A DNA stretch of 64,000 bases, taken from an uncultured Paracoccus sp. (GTDB lineage Bacteria; Pseudomonadota; Alphaproteobacteria; Rhodobacterales; Rhodobacteraceae). A model generated the notes under the pieces. That model worked only from the letters and a program-made list of their open reading frames with translations. It ran no database searches and was not told the DNA's origin. A program made the position numbers and the translations under genes. The stretch's first letter is position 1; every line of letters begins with the position of its first letter. This document shows, piece by piece, positions 18,845 through 27,409 of this stretch. The stretch spans positions 1 to 64,000 of the forward strand of contig NZ_CANKWH010000004.1 of NCBI RefSeq assembly GCF_947487305.1, written 5' to 3'.

Positions 18845-20290
18845 TTACCCCTTTCTCACAGTAGCGATCAGTTCAAGCATGGTGGCCGGATGCGGCAGGC
18901 CCTGCGCGCCCCGGCTGCCGGTGGTCAGTTGCACCCGCGCGATCGAGCCCTCGATCGACCCGCGCAAAAGCGCGCTGCCCAAGGGGCCGAACCCGCCGTT
19001 GACGCCATGCAACTGCGCCTCGATCATCAGCGTCTGGAACAGTGGGCCCCATTCGATCATCTGGGTCGTTACCGTCACCGGCGAGGCGGGAAAGCGGGTG
19101 TTGAATTCGGGGGTGATCGTCCCCGCCGCCAGCCGCGCGGGCCAGGGCGCGGGCAGTTTCGCGATGGCGGCCTCGATCCGGTCATTACCGGCGCGCAGCG
19201 GTTCGGCCTCGCGGGCCGAGTCCGCATCCATGGCGATCACGGCCGCGGCGGTGGCGGGGTGTCGCAGTTCCGGGGCGACGCTGGCCGAGAGCCCGGTTTT
19301 CGGCCCGCCAGGCTTGGCCCCGAAGAACAGGTCCCAATCGATGCTCCAGTCCAGCTCGGCCTCGCTGTGGTCGAACCCCGTCCTCAGCATCGCGCGCAGG
19401 TTATGGGTGCCGCTGCGCCCGAGGTGATAGCCGGCCAGCGGCAGGGCATGGAAAGCGCGGAAGAGCCCGTGCAGCAGCGTCGCCTCGTCCAGGTGCCATT
19501 CGTCGGGCAGGGTGGGCAGGGCCGCGATCTCGGGATGCAGGAAGCGGGGCAGGATGTCGCCCGTGACGATGCCATGCCAGACCCGCACCGCATGGTTGCG
19601 CACCGCCACGTAGGCGGGGAAGGGTCGCATCCCTTCGGCCATCAGTCGGCGGGCGCAGAGGTTGTGGAACTGCATCCAGGCCACCGACAGCTCGTGCAGC
19701 ATCAGCGAATCCCGGTTGCGCTCGTCATAAAGCGCGCGCAGCGGCTGGCGGTCGCCGCCCGGCGCGCTGTCTGCCGGAAAGCGATAGACCCGCGCCAGCC
19801 GCGCCCCGGGCGTCAGCCGGAACAGCATCTGGTCGGGGTCATAGACATGCGACAGCATCGTCGGCCCTGGCCCGTAGATGGTTTCCAGCGTCAGCGGGTT
19901 GTCGATCAGGTTATAGCGCCGTGGCCCCAGCACCGAGACCGCGCCGATGACCTCGCCCCTCGTGGAATGGGGCACCGCCGACAAGGGCACGCTGCAACCC
20001 ATGTCGTGACCCATCAACTGGCCGAGATAGGTATAGCCCGAGGGGATATGCGCGCTGGCCTCAAGGCAGGCGCGGCGCCAGGCCGGATCGGCGCGCAGCA
20101 GGAATTCGGGCCGCTGGCGTGGCACCGGCGTCACCGGGTCCGGCGTGCCGATGACCGGCGCGGCAGCGGCAGAGCGCGCGGCGCTCGGGCGCTGCGACGG
20201 GGGCGGTGCCGGGTCGATGGGGGCCGGGCTGCAGCCGAAACGGCAATTGGCCAGTGGGTCGGCGGGGCCGGGATCAAGCGTGTCGGTCAT
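18845..20290 (-). CDS. Animal-heme-peroxidase-like protein
   Basis: A 481-residue protein of the animal-type (myeloperoxidase/cyclooxygenase) peroxidase superfamily. The distal-histidine signature TYLGQLMGHDMG is at about 87-98 (His95-Asp96), followed by the family's YDERNRDSLMLHEL and HNLCARRL segments. The first ~60 residues are Pro/Ala-rich and lack a signal peptide. The usual R-x-G-H-S proximal histidine element is not clear; the region reads FRAFHALPLAGYHLG, so heme ligation is uncertain. It lies between YcaO-like and orphan genes in one operon. Confidence 0.8.
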   Translation of the reverse strand: MTDTLDPGPADPLANCRFGCSPAPIDPAPPPSQRPSAARSAAAAPVIGTPDPVTPVPRQRPEFLLRADPAWRRACLEASAHIPSGYTYLGQLMGHDMGCSVPLSAVPHSTRGEVIGAVSVLGPRRYNLIDNPLTLETIYGPGPTMLSHVYDPDQMLFRLTPGARLARVYRFPADSAPGGDRQPLRALYDERNRDSLMLHELSVAWMQFHNLCARRLMAEGMRPFPAYVAVRNHAVRVWHGIVTGDILPRFLHPEIAALPTLPDEWHLDEATLLHGLFRAFHALPLAGYHLGRSGTHNLRAMLRTGFDHSEAELDWSIDWDLFFGAKPGGPKTGLSASVAPELRHPATAAAVIAMDADSAREAEPLRAGNDRIEAAIAKLPAPWPARLAAGTITPEFNTRFPASPVTVTTQMIEWGPLFQTLMIEAQLHGVNGGFGPLGSALLRGSIEGSIARVQLTTGSRGAQGLPHPATMLELIATVRKG

Positions 20291-20337
20291 GCGTCCTTTT
20301 CCTTGTCCCGCCTCGTGGCTGCGCCCATCTGCGCAAT

Positions 20338-21228
20338 CTACATGAAAGGCACGCCGGTCCGGTCATTGAAAATCGGCACCGGCAGGTCGGGCTGGCACAG
20401 CCAGACCGCGATGGGGCCATCGGGCGGGGTAATGTCACGTTCGGTCAGTGCGGTGCCAAGCCAACATTCCGACGTGGACCCGGTCGCAGCCGTGTCGGTC
20501 GCGGCGGGCGTTACCGGCGGCAGCGATGGCAGCAGTGCCGGGCTGCGGCGGGCATAGGTGGCGATGCGCTCCTGCGCCGGATGCGGGTGCCCGAGGTCCA
20601 GCCGGCGCGCGGCCAGCAGTTCCATCAGGTTCATCTCCATCAGGAACAGCTCGCGCAGCGCCTTTTGCGCCGCCTCGACCGGGTCGGTGGCGCAGCCATA
20701 GCCGATCACCGGATCCTGCCCCTCGGGGCTGATGCTGCGGCAGACCATCACCGCCGGCTGGTCCGGCCGGGTCTCGATCTGCCACCAGCCGGTGCGCCGC
20801 TTCAGCGCCGCGCCAAGCCGGGCGATGGTGACCATGCCGGGCAGCCCGGTCGAGGCCAGCCAGCTGTCATCCAGCGGACGGGCCGGCACCTCCTCCAGCC
20901 ACCATCGCGCCACCGCCCGGCGTTCGAAGGCCTCGAGCCGCGCGGAACGGCGGGCCGTCTCGGGTTCGACATGCGCGGCGAGCCCGTCGCGCAACGGGTC
21001 AAAGCCCGCGCGCAGCGCCGCCGGCAATGCGCTCAAGGCCTGGATTTCCGCGGTTTCCCCCAGACAGCGCTGATAGGCGGCCTCGCGCCCGCGCCCGACG
21101 CCACTGGCGGTCCCGCCCGTGGTCAGCGCCTGGAGAATCACGGCATTCGGCGCGAAGAAGCTCTCGCGCCAATCGAATCGCTGCCAGGTCTTGGCAAGAT
21201 CGCTGGTTTTACTCATCAAACTGATCAT
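20338..21228 (-). CDS. YcaO-like protein (short form)
   Basis: A 296-residue protein resembling the YcaO fold. Ordered motifs are GVGRGREAAYQRCLGETAE (about 43-61; Glu58, Glu61), RLEAFERRAVARWW (about 97-110; Glu99, Glu102) and DPVEAAQKALRELFLME (about 182-198; Glu193). These match the Glu-rich segments that hold Mg-ATP in YcaO enzymes. YcaO proteins use ATP to activate peptide backbone amides, giving azolines or thioamides. It is shorter than typical YcaO (about 400), and no E1-like partner, TfuA or obvious precursor peptide lies nearby. First gene of a YcaO-peroxidase-orphan operon. An alternative start is ATG 21213. Confidence 0.72.
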   Translation of the reverse strand: MISLMSKTSDLAKTWQRFDWRESFFAPNAVILQALTTGGTASGVGRGREAAYQRCLGETAEIQALSALPAALRAGFDPLRDGLAAHVEPETARRSARLEAFERRAVARWWLEEVPARPLDDSWLASTGLPGMVTIARLGAALKRRTGWWQIETRPDQPAVMVCRSISPEGQDPVIGYGCATDPVEAAQKALRELFLMEMNLMELLAARRLDLGHPHPAQERIATYARRSPALLPSLPPVTPAATDTAATGSTSECWLGTALTERDITPPDGPIAVWLCQPDLPVPIFNDRTGVPFM

Positions 21229-21336
21229 CTGCTTCTTCTGCCCTGGTGTCGGGTTGGATGCCCTGAGCCCAGAGTAGAAAAAGCGGCGTGATCTGCCTGT
21301 GAATTTTTTTCGGTGTCAGACGTCAGCGGACGGGGA

Positions 21337-22848
21337 TCACCCCAGCTTCTTCGCCACCAGTTCGTTCACCGCCGCCGGGTTGGCCTTGCCGCCGGTGGCT
21401 TTCAGCACCTGGCCGACGAACCAGCCGGCCAGTTTCGGGTTGGCCTTGGCTTTCTCGACCTGGCCCGGGTTGGCGGCGATGATCTCGTCCACGGCCTTCT
21501 CGATGGCGCCGAGGTCGGTCACTTGCTTCATTCCGCGCGTCTCGACGATCTGGGTCGGGTCGCCGCCTTCGGTCCAGAGGATCTCGAACAGGTCCTTTGC
21601 GATCTTGCCCGAGATGTCGCCCTTGGCGATCAGGTCGATCACGCCGCCCAGTTGCGCGGCCGAAACCGGCGAGGTCTCGACGGTCAGCCCTTCCTTGTTC
21701 AGCCGGCCGAAGAGTTCGTTGATCACCCAGTTCGCGGCCATTTTGCCGTCGCGGCCCTGCGCCACGGCCTCGAAGTAATCGGCATTCTCGACCTCGGCGG
21801 TCAGCACGCCGGCGTCGTATTCCGAAAGGCCCAGAGCCTCGACGAAGCGCGCCTTCTTGGCGTCGGGCAGTTCCGGCATGTCGGCGGCGATGCCGTCGAC
21901 CCAGGCCTGCTCAATCTCGAGCGGCAGCAGGTCGGGATCGGGGAAATAGCGGTAGTCATGCGCCTCTTCCTTCGAGCGCATCGAACGGGTCTCGCCCTTG
22001 TCGGGATCGTAGAGGCGGGTTTCCTGCGTGACCTTGCCGCCATCTTCCAGGATGGCGATCTGGCGGCGGGCCTCGTAGTCGATGGCGGCCTGGATGAAGC
22101 GCAGCGAGTTCATGTTCTTGATCTCGCAGCGGGTGCCCAGATGGCTGAAATCCTGCGTCTCCTGATAGCGCTCATAGGCGCCGGGCGGGCAGACCGAGAC
22201 GTTCACGTCGGCGCGCAGGTTGCCGTTCTGCATATTGCCGTCGCAGGTGCCCAGATAGCGCATGATCTGGCGCAGCTTCGAGACATAGGCCGCTGCCTCT
22301 TCCGGGCCGCGGATGTCGGGGCGGCTGACGATTTCCATCAGCGCGACGCCGGTGCGGTTCAGGTCGACGAAGGACATGGTCGGGTCCATGTCATGGATCG
22401 ACTTGCCGGCATCCTGTTCCAGGTGGATGCGCTCGATGCGGACGCGGCGGGCGACGCCCGGACCCATGTCCACGATCACCTCGCCCTCGCCGACGATGGG
22501 GTGGTAAAGCTGGCTGATCTGGTAGCCCTGCGGCAGGTCGGGATAGAAATAGTTCTTGCGGTCGAAGGCCGAGCGCAGGTTGATCGCCGCCTTGATCCCC
22601 AGACCCGTTTTCACCGCCTGCGCCACGCAGAATTCGTTGATGACCGGCAGCATCCCCGGCATTGCGGCATCGACGAAGGCCACATGGCTGTTCGGTTCCG
22701 CGCCGAAGCCGGTCGAGGCGCCCGAGAAAAGTTTCGCGTTCGACGAGACCTGGGCGTGAACCTCCAGCCCGATGACCAGTTCCCAATCCTGCTTGGCGCC
22801 GGAAATGACTTTCGGCTCGGGGGCGGTATAGGAGAGATGGTCGAGCAT
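21337..22848 (-). CDS. gatB: Aspartyl/glutamyl-tRNA amidotransferase subunit B
   Basis: A 503-residue GatB, the kinase/transamidase subunit that converts Glu-tRNA(Gln) and Asp-tRNA(Asn) to the amidated forms with GatA and GatC. Canonical text includes [32 protein letters not shown] and GCIKNMNS-like [11 protein letters not shown], with the YqeY-type tail domain at the C-terminus. ATG 22848 is chosen (GAGG 6 nt before; length equals the family norm); the longer open frame is spurious. gatA and gatC are not in the window. Confidence 0.96.
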   Translation of the reverse strand: MLDHLSYTAPEPKVISGAKQDWELVIGLEVHAQVSSNAKLFSGASTGFGAEPNSHVAFVDAAMPGMLPVINEFCVAQAVKTGLGIKAAINLRSAFDRKNYFYPDLPQGYQISQLYHPIVGEGEVIVDMGPGVARRVRIERIHLEQDAGKSIHDMDPTMSFVDLNRTGVALMEIVSRPDIRGPEEAAAYVSKLRQIMRYLGTCDGNMQNGNLRADVNVSVCPPGAYERYQETQDFSHLGTRCEIKNMNSLRFIQAAIDYEARRQIAILEDGGKVTQETRLYDPDKGETRSMRSKEEAHDYRYFPDPDLLPLEIEQAWVDGIAADMPELPDAKKARFVEALGLSEYDAGVLTAEVENADYFEAVAQGRDGKMAANWVINELFGRLNKEGLTVETSPVSAAQLGGVIDLIAKGDISGKIAKDLFEILWTEGGDPTQIVETRGMKQVTDLGAIEKAVDEIIAANPGQVEKAKANPKLAGWFVGQVLKATGGKANPAAVNELVAKKLG

Positions 22849-23082
22849 GGCGGGCCTCGTTTTGCTTTCGCCGGTATTTACGGCAGGGGCGGCAGGGCGG
22901 CAAGGGCGGCTGTCGCGGGGGTGGTTCGGGCCGGTTTGCGCGCAGCCTTGCCGGTCGGGCCGTTGGATCGGCAAGTTCTCGCCCAGTTTTGATAAGTCAC
23001 GAAAACTCGAGCGATTCCGGCGTTTGCGGTTGGGACCGGATCGGCTAGCGACAGGATAACAGCAACAACCCTGTCGAGCCTC

Positions 23083-23733
23083 ATGCCGTCCCTGACCAAG
23101 CTTTTCGCCCCGCTTGCCCTTTGCCTTGCCGTTGCCGGATGCAACAGCGCAACTACCGGAACCGATGCGGGGGCGAACATGCTGCTGCCGGTGACGGCGC
23201 CGAAGGGGGCGATTGCGGCCCCGGCTGCGGCGCAGGTGTCGATGCGCTGGGGCGATCGCAAGGGGTCGGAGGCCTGGACCAAGGCCACGCTGGCGGCGCT
23301 GGAGCGTGAGGGCGTGCAGATGGTCTCGCAGGTGCCCGGCGATATTGCGACCTATTGCCCGGCCTATGCCGAGCGCGGGCCCGAGGGGCGTCGCGCCTTC
23401 TGGGCCGGCCTGTTGTCGGCGGTGGCCAAGCACGAAAGCACCTATAATCCGCAGGCCAGCGGTGGCGGCGGCAAATGGCTGGGGCTGATGCAGATCTCGC
23501 CGGCGACCTGGAACCATTACGGCTGCACCGGCAAGATGATGGACGGGGCCGACAACATGGCCTGCGCCGTCAAGATCATGAGCCGTCAGGTCGGCCGCGA
23601 CAATGCGGTGGCGCGCGGTGGCGACGGCTGGCGCGGTGTGGCGCGGGACTGGGCACCGATGCGCAATGCCAGCAAGCGCGCCGATATCGCCGCCTGGACC
23701 AGCAAGCAGAATTACTGCCAGTCGCCGGTTTGA
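23083..23733 (+). CDS. Lipoprotein lytic transglycosylase (SLT-like)
   Basis: A 216-residue protein with a lipoprotein signal: LAVAGC with Cys20 as lipidation site. The domain at about 105-200 has the lysozyme-like SLT pattern: the likely catalytic Glu118 in [11 protein letters not shown], then [11 protein letters not shown] and a C-terminal disulfide-type pair of cysteines. It would cleave peptidoglycan from the periplasmic face of a membrane. The upstream 234-bp gap gives no strong Shine-Dalgarno. Its TGA overlaps the TTG start of the next gene. Confidence 0.82.
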   Translation: MPSLTKLFAPLALCLAVAGCNSATTGTDAGANMLLPVTAPKGAIAAPAAAQVSMRWGDRKGSEAWTKATLAALEREGVQMVSQVPGDIATYCPAYAERGPEGRRAFWAGLLSAVAKHESTYNPQASGGGGKWLGLMQISPATWNHYGCTGKMMDGADNMACAVKIMSRQVGRDNAVARGGDGWRGVARDWAPMRNASKRADIAAWTSKQNYCQSPV

Positions 23734-24113
23734 CCGCCGAAGGGCAGGCCGAGGGCCTGCGCGTTTTCGATAAGATCATCAGCGATCGCGGGTCGCGCTA
23801 TGCCGTCAGCGGCGGTGTGGCGCGCGACCGTGACGAGGCCCTGGCGCTGATCACCGCGCTGAAGCGGCAGAAGCGATTCGCCAAGGCCACCCATAACACC
23901 TGGGCCGCGATCCTGGCGGGCGAGCCGGTGAAGGATGATGACGGCGAATCCGGTGCCGGCGCGTTGATTCTGCAGATGCTGGAGCGCGCCGGGCTGACCG
24001 ATCACGTCGTGATCGTCACCCGCTGGTATGGCGGCAAGCATCTGGGCGGCGACCGCTTTCGCCATGTCGCCGATGCGGTGCGGCATTATTTCTCGCAGAC
24101 CGGGCTGGGTTAG
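23730..24113 (+). CDS. YigZ/IMPACT-family protein (UPF0029)
   Basis: A 127-residue protein matching the N-terminal domain of Yig[26 protein letters not shown] and [22 protein letters not shown]. No ATG or GTG lies in a sensible place. TTG 23730, which overlaps the preceding TGA, is the only good start. Full YigZ proteins are about 200 residues with a second domain, so this is the single-domain form. Translation by coupling to the upstream gene is likely. Function in bacteria is poorly known. Confidence 0.75.
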   Translation: MTAEGQAEGLRVFDKIISDRGSRYAVSGGVARDRDEALALITALKRQKRFAKATHNTWAAILAGEPVKDDDGESGAGALILQMLERAGLTDHVVIVTRWYGGKHLGGDRFRHVADAVRHYFSQTGLG

Positions 24114-24163
24114 ACCGGATTGCCCGAATGCGTCTGGCCTTGGCCGGGCCGCGCGCTAGAATG

Positions 24164-24179
24164 GTCTGGAATACCAGAC
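24164..24179. promoter_or_regulatory. Palindrome in the leader of the sorbosone-dehydrogenase-like gene
   Basis: GTCTGG-AATA-CCAGAC is a perfect 6-bp inverted repeat just before the GGGGGA Shine-Dalgarno. The core TGGNATNCCA-like spacing resembles operators of FCD-type GntR regulators, and one such gene lies 2 kb downstream. It could equally act as a small RNA hairpin over the ribosome site. Confidence 0.4.
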
Positions 24180-24189
24180 GGGGGATTTC

Positions 24190-25479
24190 ATGGATTTCAT
24201 GACGAAGGTCGCCGAGGTCGTCGGCGGGGTGATGGTGCAGCTGCGCAAATCCTCGGCGCCGAAGATCGCGGCAGTGGGGGCCACGCCCGAGATCCCGGAT
24301 GCGAAGAAGCAGGGCATCATGACGCTGAAGATGCCGACGGCGCGGGGCTGGGACAAGGGGCATAAGCCGCAGACGGCACCGGGGCTCAAGGTGAATGCCT
24401 TTGCCGAAGGGCTGGCCCATCCGCGCTGGATCGAGGTCTTGCCCAATGGCGACGTGCTGGTGGCCGAGGCGCTGCAGGAAGAGCGCCCGCCGCGCGACCT
24501 GATGGACCGGGCGATGGTCGGCACGATGAAGCGCGCGGCGGCGGTCGGCAAGAGCGCGAACCGCATCTCGCTGTGGCGCGACCGCGACGGCGATGGCGTG
24601 GCCGAGATTCGCCATGATTTCCTGACCGGGCAGCGCCAGCCCTTCGGCATGGCGCTGGTCGATGGCACCTTCTATGTCGGCAATACCGACGGGATCGTCG
24701 CGTTCCCCTATGCCGAGGGCGCGGATCGGATCGAGGGGAAAGGCCGCAAGCTGGTCGATTTCAAGCCCGGCGGTCACTGGACCCGCAGTCTGATCGTCTC
24801 ACCCGACCGGCAGCGGATCTATGCGGGCGTCGGTTCGCTGAGCAATATCGGCGATCAGGGCATGGCCGAGGAGGAAGGCCGCGCCTCGATCTGGGAACTG
24901 GATCTGGCCAGCGGGCAGGCGCGCGAATTTGCCACCGGACTGCGCAATCCGGTTGGCCTTGCATGGGAGCCGCAGACGGGTGCGCTCTGGACCGTGGTGA
25001 ACGAGCGCGACGGGCTGGGCGACGAGACGCCGCCGGATTACCTGACCTCGGTGACGGATGGCGGCTTCTATGGCTGGCCCTATAGCTATTGGGGTCAGAC
25101 CGTCGATGACCGGGTGGCGCAGGATGCCGCGCTGGTCGCCCGCGCCATCACCCCGGATTACGCGCTTGGCGGGCATACGGCCTCGCTTGGCCTCTGCTGG
25201 ATGCCCGAGGGCACCTTGCCGGGCTTTGGCGCCGGCATGGTCATCGGCCAGCATGGGTCGTGGAACCGCTCGACGCTCAGCGGTTACAAGCTGATCTTCG
25301 TGCCCTTTGCGGGTGGCCGGCCCTCGGGTCCGCCGCGCGACATCCTGTCGGGCTTCCTGTCGCCGGACGAGAAATGGTCCTATGGCCGGCCGGTCGGCGT
25401 GGTGGTGGGGCCGGATGGCAAGTCGCTGTTGATGGCCGATGACGTCGGCAATGTAATCTGGCGGGTGACGGGGGCGTAA
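24190..25479 (+). CDS. Sorbosone dehydrogenase-family beta-propeller (PQQ-type sugar dehydrogenase fold)
   Basis: A 429-residue protein of the L-sorbosone dehydrogenase/soluble glucose dehydrogenase family. It has LAHPRWIEVLPNGDVLVAEA, TGLRNPVGLAW, NERDGLGDETPPDYLTSV, GFYGWPYSYWG and GQHGSWNRS. These are the propeller-blade motifs that place PQQ and calcium in relatives. There is no obvious signal peptide, which is odd for a PQQ enzyme. GGGGGA stands 5 nt before the ATG. Substrate is unknown; it may be a structural homologue only. Confidence 0.8.
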   Translation: MDFMTKVAEVVGGVMVQLRKSSAPKIAAVGATPEIPDAKKQGIMTLKMPTARGWDKGHKPQTAPGLKVNAFAEGLAHPRWIEVLPNGDVLVAEALQEERPPRDLMDRAMVGTMKRAAAVGKSANRISLWRDRDGDGVAEIRHDFLTGQRQPFGMALVDGTFYVGNTDGIVAFPYAEGADRIEGKGRKLVDFKPGGHWTRSLIVSPDRQRIYAGVGSLSNIGDQGMAEEEGRASIWELDLASGQAREFATGLRNPVGLAWEPQTGALWTVVNERDGLGDETPPDYLTSVTDGGFYGWPYSYWGQTVDDRVAQDAALVARAITPDYALGGHTASLGLCWMPEGTLPGFGAGMVIGQHGSWNRSTLSGYKLIFVPFAGGRPSGPPRDILSGFLSPDEKWSYGRPVGVVVGPDGKSLLMADDVGNVIWRVTGA

Positions 25480-25502
25480 GTCGCCCCTCAGACCAGCCCT
25501 CC

Positions 25503-26240
25503 TCAGACCAGAACGGCCGACCAGTCGAAGGTCCGGATCATCCAGTCGGCGATGCGGTTGACGCTGCCTGTGGCGATGAGGGCCGCGAAGAGCAGAAGCA
25601 GCAGGCCCGAGGCGCGTTCGGTGTGGCGCAGAAGGGTGCGGTGCCGGGCGATCCAGCCCAGCACCGGCGCGGCGAAAGCTGCTGCCAGCACGAAGGGCAG
25701 GGTCATGCTGAGCCCGAAGGTTGCCAGAAGGCCGACCCCGCGCATCAGGCTGTCGCTGCCCGAGGCGATCAACAGGATCGCGGCCAGCGAGGGGCCGACG
25801 CAGGGCGACCAGCCAAAGCCGAAGGCCAGCCCGACGAGATAGCCGCCCAAGACACCGCGCTGCCGGGGTTCGGCCCCGATCCGCGCCTGCCGGTCGAGGG
25901 GCGCGAGCCGCAGGGTGCCCAAGAGATGCAACCCAAGGACGGCCAGAACCGCCGCCGCGACATAGGAGAGCGGCTGGCGGTAATCGGCAAAGGCGCGGCC
26001 AAGCGTGGTTGCGCCGAGACCGAACAGCAGGAAGATGCTGGTCACACCAAGGGCGAAGGCAATCGCGCCACCGATCAGGCGGCGATGCGCGCGCGGTTCG
26101 ATCGCCTCGCCGTTCCGCAATTCCCCAACTGAAACCCCGCCGAGGTAGCCGAGATAAAACGGCAGCATCGGCAGGATGCAGGGCGAGGCAAAGGCCAGAA
26201 GCCCGGCCAGCGCGGCGCCCAGAAATCCGATATCCGGCAT
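25503..26240 (-). CDS. ccdA: CcdA-family cytochrome c biogenesis / thiol-disulfide membrane protein
   Basis: A 245-residue, six-helix protein of the CcdA/DsbD-beta family. The two redox cysteines sit in FASPCILPMLPFYLGYL (helix 1) and GWSPCVGPSLA (helix 4). It carries reducing power across the inner membrane for cytochrome c maturation or other periplasmic thiols. ATG 26240 follows GGGGGA; the longer frame upstream is not supported. It is separated from the GntR gene by 46 bp on the same strand. Confidence 0.9.
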   Translation of the reverse strand: MPDIGFLGAALAGLLAFASPCILPMLPFYLGYLGGVSVGELRNGEAIEPRAHRRLIGGAIAFALGVTSIFLLFGLGATTLGRAFADYRQPLSYVAAAVLAVLGLHLLGTLRLAPLDRQARIGAEPRQRGVLGGYLVGLAFGFGWSPCVGPSLAAILLIASGSDSLMRGVGLLATFGLSMTLPFVLAAAFAAPVLGWIARHRTLLRHTERASGLLLLLFAALIATGSVNRIADWMIRTFDWSAVLV

Positions 26241-26286
26241 GGCGTCCCCCTTCAGGCCGGAACGGCGGGTGAGGGGTGGCGGATGG

Positions 26287-26988
26287 TCAAGCTTGCATTC
26301 CGGCCGGTCGCAGCGTGGCCAGGGTGGCGCTGTAATGCTCGCCAAGCAGCCGGCAGGCCAGATCGGCATCGCGCGCCAGTGCCGCGTCGAGCAGTGCCTG
26401 ATGCTCGGCCACCGCGCCGTCGCGCCGTGCCGGATTGGAGTTGATGTTCAGCGAGATGTTCCGATAGCGCACCGCCTGAACCATCATCGTGGCGCAGAAG
26501 CCCTTGAGCCAGGCCGAGGCGCAGCGGCTGATCAGCACCCGGTGAAACTCGTTGTGGCGGATGTCCCATTCCTCGGAAATGCGGGTGGCAACCTCGGGTC
26601 CAAGGCGGCGCGAACTGCGGGCGAGGCGGTGGCAGGCCAGCACCAGATCCTCTTCCCATTGCTCGTCGCCAAGGGCTATGGATTCTCGCAGCGCCAGCGT
26701 TTCCAGCAGGATGCGGGTGCGCACCAGCTCGGCCAGGTCCTCGATCACCAGCGGCGAGACGAAGAAGCCCCGCTGGCTGCGGCGCTGGACCAGCCCCTCG
26801 GCCGAAAGCCGGTTCAGCGCCTCGCGCACCGGAACCGCGCCGATGCCATAGCGGTCCGAGACGGTTTCGATCTGCAGCTTGGCATCAGGCATCAGGTTGC
26901 CCAGCAGGATGTCGCGGCGAATGCGATCATAGGCCTGTTCGGACAGGCTGCGCGAATCCTCGGCAAGGCTTTCCTGGGCTTCGTTCAT
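26287..26988 (-). CDS. GntR-family regulator, FCD subfamily
   Basis: A 233-residue protein with an N-terminal winged helix (about 15-80; VSDRYGIGAVPVREALNRLSAEGLV) and a helical FCD ligand domain (about 90-220), where Asp/His residues usually bind a metal. GGAG stands about 7 nt before the ATG. FCD regulators usually respond to organic acids. Its target is not evident: the downstream ccdA is an unlikely one. It is divergent from the small transcript region at 27175-27409. Confidence 0.88.
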   Translation of the reverse strand: MNEAQESLAEDSRSLSEQAYDRIRRDILLGNLMPDAKLQIETVSDRYGIGAVPVREALNRLSAEGLVQRRSQRGFFVSPLVIEDLAELVRTRILLETLALRESIALGDEQWEEDLVLACHRLARSSRRLGPEVATRISEEWDIRHNEFHRVLISRCASAWLKGFCATMMVQAVRYRNISLNINSNPARRDGAVAEHQALLDAALARDADLACRLLGEHYSATLATLRPAGMQA

Positions 26989-27174
26989 GGCGATGCTCCG
27001 ATCCGTTCTCCTGCCCGGGCAGGGATACGCCCGCGTGTTGGTCGCGCCGTTCTGGCACAGCTCGGGATCGGTCGCAATTCCGACGCGCCATGTTGCAACC
27101 GGGGAGGCTGCGGATGCGCGCCGCGGGCGCAGGATCGCGCCAGGCTAACCGGTTATTTCGGAACGGCAAAAAAA

Positions 27175-27180
27175 TATACG
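27175..27180 (+). promoter_or_regulatory. Candidate -10 element of the small transcript
   Basis: TATACG follows an unusually A-rich run (27169-27178) in this 397-bp gap between gntR and the RTX gene. A good -35 is not seen (GTTATT at 27152-27157). It would start an RNA near 27187 that ends at the terminator at 27379-27409. Confidence 0.3.
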
Positions 27181-27192
27181 TTCGATCAATTA

Positions 27193-27372
27193 GTGAATGG
27201 GAATATCTGGAACTTGGTGCATGATCGGGAGGAGAGACGGACCAGTGGGGGGATTCGGTCCGTCTCTCGACCATCCACGACAAAGCTGCCGCTGTCGCGG
27301 CGCAAGCTCGCGACCGGCTTCGGCCTCTTCTTCGTCTGCCTGAACTTCTTCTCGGAATTGCTGGCGGGCTGA
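27193..27372 (+). CDS. Possible small ORF (or sRNA) between gntR and RTX gene
   Basis: A GTG-started frame of 59 residues ends in a hydrophobic tail, KLATGFGLFFVCLNFFSELLAG. The second half has almost only G or C at third codon positions, as real genes here do, while the first half does not. A strong plus-strand terminator starts 7 nt after the stop. No convincing Shine-Dalgarno is seen, and a GTG at 27217 is an alternative start. It may be a short membrane peptide, a gene remnant, or a noncoding RNA whose sequence happens to be open. Confidence 0.35.
   Translation: MNGNIWNLVHDREERRTSGGIRSVSRPSTTKLPLSRRKLATGFGLFFVCLNFFSELLAG
27232..27268 (+). repeat. Perfect 12-bp inverted repeat
   Basis: GAGAGACGGACC (27232-27243) and GGTCCGTCTCTC (27257-27268) flank a 13-nt G-rich loop containing GGGGGG. 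As RNA this would be a very stable hairpin displaying a Shine-Dalgarno-like loop. It lies inside the possible small ORF. As DNA it could be an operator. Confidence 0.7.
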
Positions 27373-27378
27373 TCCCCT

Positions 27379-27409
27379 CCTGCCGCTATTGCAGCGGCAG
27401 GCGGTTTTT
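27379..27409 (+). terminator. Rho-independent terminator, plus strand
   Basis: A perfect 9-bp stem CCTGCCGCT/AGCGGCAGG with loop ATTGC, then CGG and TTTTT at 27405-27409. The T-run is on the plus strand only. The hairpin overlaps the last codons of the convergent RTX gene. It implies a plus-strand transcript ending here. Confidence 0.7.

Noticed and set aside
25486..25511. CCTCAGACCAG direct repeat at the end of the sorbosone-dehydrogenase-like gene and ccdA
   Set aside because: Two 11-bp copies 4 nt apart look like a small slippage duplication; nothing suggests a mobile element.
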